A model generated the notes under the pieces. The model did no database searches and was not told the origin of the DNA. It saw only the letters and a list, made by a program, of their open reading frames with translations. From the NCBI GenBank assembly GCA_007693385.1, contig REDR01000131.1, forward strand, positions 1 to 64,000: DNA of 64,000 nucleotides. Direction: 5' to 3'. Positions 56,901 to 64,000 of the stretch are shown here, in pieces. How positions within the stretch are numbered: position 1 is the first letter of the stretch; every line of letters begins with the position of its first letter. A program made the position numbers and the translations under genes. This DNA comes from Anaerolineaceae bacterium (lineage in GTDB: Bacteria; Chloroflexota; Anaerolineae; Aggregatilineales; Phototrophicaceae).

Positions 56901-59450
56901 TTATTCGTCGTCTTCGTCAGTGTCCGGCGTCGCGGTCTCGATGACCGGAATCTCTTCCAGATTGACCGCGATGCCGTTGAACGTCACCGTGACGAAGGCG
57001 CTGGCGATCCAGCCCTGAGCGCCTTCATAGTTGGTCTGCAACCATAGCTCATCGGCGGTGCGCCCGTCGATGAATACCTGTGACTGCGACGGGATTTGTG
57101 CCAGCACTTCGGCCTGTGCGTTCGGGTTACGGCGCAGGTTCAGGTTCGCGCCCGGGTTGATCTGCACGGTGGCGATGTAGACGTTGCGCGTCGGGTCAAC
57201 CGTCGGGGCGGGGGCGGGCGGTGCATCCGCGCTGATTTCGCCGCGCCGCGTCTCCTCGATGATGACCAGCCGATCTAACTCTTCCAGACCTTCCAGCGTG
57301 ATCGGGCGGTCATTGAACTGCACGTCAGCGAATTGCAGGTTGATCCAGCCGGTGACCAGACCGCCCTGTGTCGGCTGGAAGCGGATGAAGCCCCATTCGC
57401 GGCTCTCGTCCACACCTTCTAGCGGCGTGACCGTGCCGAGCGGGATGCCGAACAGGATTTCACCCGCGACTTCCGGCGTGCGGCGCACGTTGAGGTTAAC
57501 GCCCGGGTTCAGATTGACGATGCGAACGGTGACGCTCGGCGCGGTGGCTGATGGCGGCTGTACCGATGTATTCACCGCTTCGCCCGGCTGACTGGCCGGT
57601 ACTGTCGGCAGGTCGCGCAACGCGCCCAGATTGCCGCGCTCGTCACGTACCAGTACGAACTGCGCGTTGATCCATGCGGTGATCTGGCCGCCGTCCGGCG
57701 TGTTGTATGTCACGTTCAGCCACGTCTCAGACTGGTTGAGGTCTTGATTTTCCTCGAGTAATTCCGCCGGATCGACGTAATCTTCATCGACTAGCTCACC
57801 GTCAATGTCGAGTTCCGCCCCTTCGCGGCCATTGATGAGCAATGTGGTGCCGGAAGGCGCTTGACCGAGTACGAAAGCATCCGCGTTGGGATATTGCCGC
57901 AGGTTCAAGTTCGCGCCCGGATTCAACTGAATACGCGCCGTCGGCCCGGTCTGTGCGGGGACGGGGGTCGGCGCTTGTGTGACTTCGCTGGCCTCCGTGA
58001 CTTCTGTCACTTCTTGCGGCTCTTCGACTTCGGTCACTTCCTCGACGACTTCTTCCGGTTCTTCAACGACTTCTTCGACAACCTCTTCGGGTTCTTCGAT
58101 AACTTCCGGTTCTTCAACTTCTTCAACTTCTTCAACGACTTCGGCGGGCGGCTCTTCATCTTGCGCCACGACTGCACGCGCCGCGCCCGGCGCGCTGGCC
58201 GTCATCTGCGCGAGTGCGGTCTGCGCGAAAACCACAGCCGGTTGAGGGAATGGCCCGCTTGTATCGAGAACCACGAAAGCATTGACATATACGCCGCCGT
58301 AGAAATCAAACTGACCGAGCGCGACCTGCTGGCTTTGCCCGTCTAGCGTGAAGTCCAGCGACCCGATGCCGCGTGTCGGATCGAACGCGACTGCATCGCC
58401 CGCGCTGTTGAAGTCCAGCGCATCGGCTAGCACCGTGCCATCGTTCAAGCTGATGCTAACTTCGCTGTCGGGGATGGTGTTGATGACGCTGACGACGCTC
58501 GTCCCGCCATCTAACGCGGTCAGATCGTCCTCGAACACGTTGACAACCAGATCATCAGCGCTACCCATCGCCGCTAGCGTCAATGCGACACCGGCTTCGA
58601 TTTCCAGCGTCGCGCTCAATAGCGATTCTGCCGTGCCCGCTTGACGCAACTCGACTTCAAAAGCACCGGCGGGCAGTTGCAGGTGTTCGGTCACATCGCC
58701 GAAGCCCAGACGGGCGGCGATCAGCACATCGTCGGCGTACAGGTCAACGGGGGGCGCGTCGGCGGTATGTGCCACACGCACAAAGCCGACATCACCGGCG
58801 CCGGTGGTGGGTGCGGTCAAAATGACGATCTGCGGCGCGTTGGGCGTGCCGTAAATCACCATTAGTTGCGACGTGGAACTGATGAGCGTGGTATCAACCG
58901 TCGCTATTTCGTCCCCGTCTACGTTGATGTTGAACAGATAGCGCTCCGCTTGCAGGTCAAAGCCGCCGGAGTTCCCGCCGTATGTCAGGCCACTGACGAC
59001 TTCTTGATCTTCAAATGTGATGTTGACCGCCGGGCCGCCCTGAATGGCGTGGATGATACGCAGGCGCGAGACGCCCGGCTCTATGGCTGATAGATCATCC
59101 TCGAACGCGGCGAACTCTAGCGGATCAATGCCGGAGGCGATCAACGTCTTGGGCGTTTCCGCGTCAGCGTTGACCTGTTGCCGCCATAGCTCGGTAGTTA
59201 GTCCGGCGGGGCGCACGATGATCTGCCGCACACCAGCTTCCGCCCGAATGTAATTGGATGTCCGCCCGTAGCCGAGATCAATCACGCTCAGGTCGCCGTC
59301 GATGTATACATCAACCGCGCCGACGCCCGGGATCGCATGGACGAAACGCAACAGCCCATCGTCATCTTGTTGGGCGCTGGCGGAAAATACGCCGACGGTT
59401 AACGCCGCGATCAGCAGTACGATAATGCTTTTTATCCTGTTGATTCTCAT
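56901..59450 (-). CDS. Secreted modular protein: DUF4397-like repeats, acidic E/V/P spacer, three SH3-like domains
   Basis: Signal peptide; RFVHAIPGVGAVDVYIDG, RIIHAIQGGPAVNITFED, RVAHTADAPPVDLYADD; EEPPAEVVEEVEEVEEPEVIEEP...; NPGANLNLRQYPNADAFVLGQ, NPGVNLNVRRTPEVAGEIL, NPGANLNLRRNPNAQAEVLAQ. Confidence 0.85.
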   Translation of the reverse strand: MRINRIKSIIVLLIAALTVGVFSASAQQDDDGLLRFVHAIPGVGAVDVYIDGDLSVIDLGYGRTSNYIRAEAGVRQIIVRPAGLTTELWRQQVNADAETPKTLIASGIDPLEFAAFEDDLSAIEPGVSRLRIIHAIQGGPAVNITFEDQEVVSGLTYGGNSGGFDLQAERYLFNINVDGDEIATVDTTLISSTSQLMVIYGTPNAPQIVILTAPTTGAGDVGFVRVAHTADAPPVDLYADDVLIAARLGFGDVTEHLQLPAGAFEVELRQAGTAESLLSATLEIEAGVALTLAAMGSADDLVVNVFEDDLTALDGGTSVVSVINTIPDSEVSISLNDGTVLADALDFNSAGDAVAFDPTRGIGSLDFTLDGQSQQVALGQFDFYGGVYVNAFVVLDTSGPFPQPAVVFAQTALAQMTASAPGAARAVVAQDEEPPAEVVEEVEEVEEPEVIEEPEEVVEEVVEEPEEVVEEVTEVEEPQEVTEVTEASEVTQAPTPVPAQTGPTARIQLNPGANLNLRQYPNADAFVLGQAPSGTTLLINGREGAELDIDGELVDEDYVDPAELLEENQDLNQSETWLNVTYNTPDGGQITAWINAQFVLVRDERGNLGALRDLPTVPASQPGEAVNTSVQPPSATAPSVTVRIVNLNPGVNLNVRRTPEVAGEILFGIPLGTVTPLEGVDESREWGFIRFQPTQGGLVTGWINLQFADVQFNDRPITLEGLEELDRLVIIEETRRGEISADAPPAPAPTVDPTRNVYIATVQINPGANLNLRRNPNAQAEVLAQIPSQSQVFIDGRTADELWLQTNYEGAQGWIASAFVTVTFNGIAVNLEEIPVIETATPDTDEDDE

Positions 59451-59582
59451 TGAAAATCTCCCTCTGTCTGGTGTCGGGGGTGTGGTGTATGCGGGAATGT
59501 CATCCCCTATGTCGGTTAAAACCTATGGGGCGGCTACAGACGGCGGCCACCCCATGTCATTATAGTTGATATAGCAGGTGGT

Positions 59583-60848
<1,266 letters not shown>

Positions 60849-60896
60849 TCACGTCTCCTGCGTTTTTGTTATTATGCACGGCGCGGCATTGTAGCC

Positions 60897-61880
60897 TTAA
60901 ACGCGCGTGTTTTCCAGTAAGGTATTCAGCACGCCGTTGTCGTCATAATGCCGACGATAGCGTGCGACGAATTCGGCGGGTGTGTAGTGGTGGGTCTGCG
61001 TGCCGACTTGCTCGATGCAGTAGGTTGCCGATAGCGATCCGACCTGCGCGGCGATCTCTAGCGGCCAATCGTTGACCAGCCCGTAGATGAATCCGGCGCG
61101 GTAAGCGTCGCCGCCGCCCGTCGGGTCTTTGATGTCGTTGGCGGGGAACGCCTCGACCTCGCTATGCTTCGGCGCATCGCCGCGATTATCGTAAATCACC
61201 GAGCCGCTTTTGCCGTTAGTGATGACCAGTATATCGACCATCCCGCGAATCTCGTCCAGCGTCTTGCCGGTCTTCTGGCAGATGACCTCTGATTCGTATT
61301 TGTTGGTGATGAGGACATGAGCGCCAGCCAGATCGCGGGCGAGTTCCTCTCCCGTCAGGCGCGGCACTTGCTGGCTGGGGTCGTAGATGAAGCGGATGCC
61401 CTGTTCGCGGCATTCCCGCGCAATGTTGCTCATGGCGTGGGGATCGTTGGGCGAGACGATGACCAGATCGGGCTGGCCGTCATATGCTTCTGCCAGTGTG
61501 TAACCACCGGCCAAGCCCATCGCACCGGCGTAAAAAGAGGCGATCTGATTATTCTCAAGGTCGGTATTGCAGAAAAATGACGCGGTGAAAACGCTGTCGA
61601 TCTGCTTCACTGTGCTACAATCGACACCATGCGATTCGAGCCACTGGCGATAGTCCGGGAAGTCGCGTCCGGCGGTACCCATTAATTTCGGACGTAGGCC
61701 GAGTAGCGCCATGCTATAAGCGATGTTGGCGGCCACGCCGCCCCAATGTTTGGTCATGTCATCGACCAAAAAACTCAAACTGACGTTTTCCAGATGCTCG
61801 GCCAGCAGATGCTCGCTGAATTTGCCCGGAAAGCGCATCAGATAATCATAGGCGATAGAGCCTGTAGCGATGATTTGCAT
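60897..61880 (-). CDS. PfkB family carbohydrate/adenosine kinase
   Basis: MQIIATGSIAYDYLMRFPGKF, WGGVAANIAYSMALLGLRPKLMGTAG, DPTGGGDAYRAGFIYGL. Confidence 0.9.
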   Translation of the reverse strand: MQIIATGSIAYDYLMRFPGKFSEHLLAEHLENVSLSFLVDDMTKHWGGVAANIAYSMALLGLRPKLMGTAGRDFPDYRQWLESHGVDCSTVKQIDSVFTASFFCNTDLENNQIASFYAGAMGLAGGYTLAEAYDGQPDLVIVSPNDPHAMSNIARECREQGIRFIYDPSQQVPRLTGEELARDLAGAHVLITNKYESEVICQKTGKTLDEIRGMVDILVITNGKSGSVIYDNRGDAPKHSEVEAFPANDIKDPTGGGDAYRAGFIYGLVNDWPLEIAAQVGSLSATYCIEQVGTQTHHYTPAEFVARYRRHYDDNGVLNTLLENTRV

Positions 61881-61970
61881 GTAAAATTGATCTCGCACTC
61901 TGTTCTTTGATATAGAAAGTAACAGGCGCAATTGTAAACTAGAATCGAAGTCTAGTAAGGGTGATTTTTT

Positions 61971-63302
61971 ATGACCGTTTTTGATGGCAAGCGATTGTCG
62001 GCGGAAATACTACGGCTTGATGTGGACGGATTACGGCGCGGATTCTATGCAGACCGCTACTTCGTCAACGTGGCGAACATTCTCGCGGAACTGAGGACGG
62101 CGGGGTATCGTTACCCGGATAATTCGCCGCGTGGCGTGTCGGCGGAGGGCTTCGCGGTGGGCGATGTCGAAGTCGAAGCGCAGATATTCACGCGGCGTCA
62201 GCCTTCGGCGCTGATCGCTGGCGTGGATGTCGCCTTGCAGATTCTACGACACTGCGCCGGATATTTTGAAGGGGAGCGCTTCGTCCCAACATGGGATGAC
62301 CTGCATGTGCAAGCGCTGGCTGATGGCGAGATGACGCGCTATGACGGCGATCCGCTAAACGTCCAGCCGGTCATGCGGATTCGCGGGCATTATCGCCATT
62401 TCGCATTGCTGGAGACGGCATTGCTCGGCTATCTGACGCGGGCGACGCGGGTCGCCTCGCAGGTGTATGACGTGTTACGGGCGGCGGATGGCAAAGAGAT
62501 ATTGTTTTTTCCGGCGCGGTTTGACCTGCCCGCCGTGCAAAGTCTGGACGGCTACGCTTATTGGTTGGCGGTGGCGCGTTACAATCAGGGTGCGCCGACT
62601 CCGGTCAGGCCGCTAGTCAGCACCGACGCGGGCGCGGCGTGGTGGGGGGGAAGCGGCGGCGGGACGATGCCGCACGCGCTGATCGCCTGTTTTCTGGCGG
62701 ATACGGCCGAATCGATGATCGCTTTTGCGCGGCACATGCCGCCCGATATGGCGCGTATCGCACTGGTCGATTTCAATAATGATGTGGTCGGCGACTCGTT
62801 GCGCGTGCTGGATGTGCTGTGGCCGGAATACAGCGCGGCTTATCAGCGCGGCGATGAGGCGGAAATGCGGCGCTGGTCGCTGGATGGCGTGCGGTTGGAT
62901 ACTGCTAGCGGTATGCGCGATATTTCGCTGGTATCGGAAGATGCAACCGGCGTCAGCTCGCAGTTGGTGCGCTTGGTGCGCGAAGCGCTCGACAACGCTT
63001 ACACGCGCTGGGATGTCGCATCGCAGATGCAGACCGTCGCCCGTGAATTCTGCGAACGGGTGAAGATCGTCGTCTCTGGCGGGTTCAACACGGAACGCAT
63101 CCGGCGCTTTGAGGCGGAGCGCGTGCCGGTTGACTCTTACGGCGTCGGCTCAACGTTGCTGGCGAATCGTGGCGATACCGACTTCACGCAGGATATTGTG
63201 CGCGTCAAAATCGATGGGCGCTGGGTGGATATGGCGAAGACCGGACGCGCCCCGAACGATCACCCCGACCTGCAAGACATAGATTTAGGAGCGTTAACCT
63301 GA
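61971..63302 (+). CDS. pncB: Nicotinate phosphoribosyltransferase-like protein
   Basis: GFYADRYFVNVANILAE, LETALLGYLTRATRVASQVYDVLRAADGKEILFFPARFD, VSGGFNTERIRRFEAERVPVDSYGVGSTLL. Confidence 0.88.
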   Translation: MTVFDGKRLSAEILRLDVDGLRRGFYADRYFVNVANILAELRTAGYRYPDNSPRGVSAEGFAVGDVEVEAQIFTRRQPSALIAGVDVALQILRHCAGYFEGERFVPTWDDLHVQALADGEMTRYDGDPLNVQPVMRIRGHYRHFALLETALLGYLTRATRVASQVYDVLRAADGKEILFFPARFDLPAVQSLDGYAYWLAVARYNQGAPTPVRPLVSTDAGAAWWGGSGGGTMPHALIACFLADTAESMIAFARHMPPDMARIALVDFNNDVVGDSLRVLDVLWPEYSAAYQRGDEAEMRRWSLDGVRLDTASGMRDISLVSEDATGVSSQLVRLVREALDNAYTRWDVASQMQTVAREFCERVKIVVSGGFNTERIRRFEAERVPVDSYGVGSTLLANRGDTDFTQDIVRVKIDGRWVDMAKTGRAPNDHPDLQDIDLGALT

Positions 63303-64000
63303 TGAGCGATAGCGACGCCGACAAAAGCGAAGGCCGCCGCCTGATAGATACATTGCGCGACATCAACCGCGACGCCGACAAAGGCCGCGAACCGGCATTC
63401 TTGCCAGCGCGGGACGGACGGCGACAAGTCTCGATCAGCGCGTTAGTCGAACGCATCATCGACCAGTTCATCGCCGAGCATGGCGAACGCGAATCCGACG
63501 CGGTGCAACGTGCCGTCACCACCACCGAGCGCATCAAGCTAGTGAAAGCGGTGGCCGAATATGTCATCGCGCTGGAGTCGATACAGGTCAGCGACGCGCA
63601 AAAAGCGCGGATTATCCGCCGCGTGTACGCCGAAATGTTCGCGTATGGTGCGCTGGATGATCTGATAAACGATCCGCAAATCACCACCATCACCATCGAA
63701 GGCGCGGACAAAGTGGCGATCCGGCGCGGGCACGGCGAACTCAAACCGGCTCAGCCGCTATTTGATGACGAAGCGCACCTCAAACGCATCATCCGCCGCT
63801 TGTTGGAAGACGCGGGCGCGTCTCTGCGTCCTGATGTGCCGATGATCGAAACCGGCCTGATGATTGACGGGCGACGAGTCAGTTTGAACGCGGTGTTGCC
63901 ACCGGCCACCGTGTTGATCTCCGCCGATTTGCGCCTGCATCCTCCCGAACCGCCGACGCTGGACGCGCTAGCGGAAGATTGGGCGATGCCGCCCGCCGCA
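63302..64000 (+). CDS. CpaF/TadA-like secretion ATPase, N-terminal part (truncated by window)
   Basis: ATG at 63302 in TGATG overlap; AEMFAYGALDDLINDPQITTITIEGADKVAIRRGHGELKPAQPLFDDEAHLKRIIRRLLEDAG...PMIETGLMIDGRRVSLNAVLPP; open to window end, missing from ORF track. Confidence 0.82.
   Translation, partial: MSDSDADKSEGRRLIDTLRDINRDADKGREPAFLPARDGRRQVSISALVERIIDQFIAEHGERESDAVQRAVTTTERIKLVKAVAEYVIALESIQVSDAQKARIIRRVYAEMFAYGALDDLINDPQITTITIEGADKVAIRRGHGELKPAQPLFDDEAHLKRIIRRLLEDAGASLRPDVPMIETGLMIDGRRVSLNAVLPPATVLISADLRLHPPEPPTLDALAEDWAMPPAA

Overview
64 kb of a moderately GC-rich bacterial chromosome, probably Chloroflexota/Anaerolineae-like (lineage is inference only). It is densely coded, with about 60 CDS, one tRNA-Arg(CCG), and no rRNA, CRISPR array or recognisable transposon. 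The core is a ~19.5 kb minus-strand aromatic amino acid supercluster at 22-42 kb. It holds a trp operon (trpE-[phosphatase-like]-trpG-trpD-trpC-trpF-trpB-[hydrolase]-[101 aa]-trpA-[366 aa unknown]) followed by all seven shikimate enzymes plus chorismate mutase and a TyrA-like dehydrogenase (aroH-aroF-tyrA-aroA-aroE-aroC-aroK-aroB-aroQ). The strongest non-coding findings are two different premature-termination devices. (1) A T-box riboswitch with a UGG (Trp) specifier lies upstream of trpE; the supplied ORF track hides it because trpE is over-extended through it. (2) Upstream of the aroH-first operon there is a candidate leader-peptide attenuator: a TTGACA-N17-TATGCT promoter, an SD, a 35-codon ORF with F-A-Y-Y-Y-F-Y-F, a possible antiterminator pairing, and a GC hairpin with U7. 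Other points of interest: a histidine-phosphatase-like protein in the trp operon with RHG changed to RSG, an S18 with a long Gly/Arg-rich N-terminal extension, a cytosolic BtuF-like protein 1-nt coupled to an orphan histidine kinase, a tandem M20 pair, an internally duplicated dihaem cytochrome, and GDP-rhamnose and glycosyltransferase genes. The ORF track misses two edge-truncated genes (1..863 minus and 63302..64000 plus). All calls come from reading the sequence; no searches were run.
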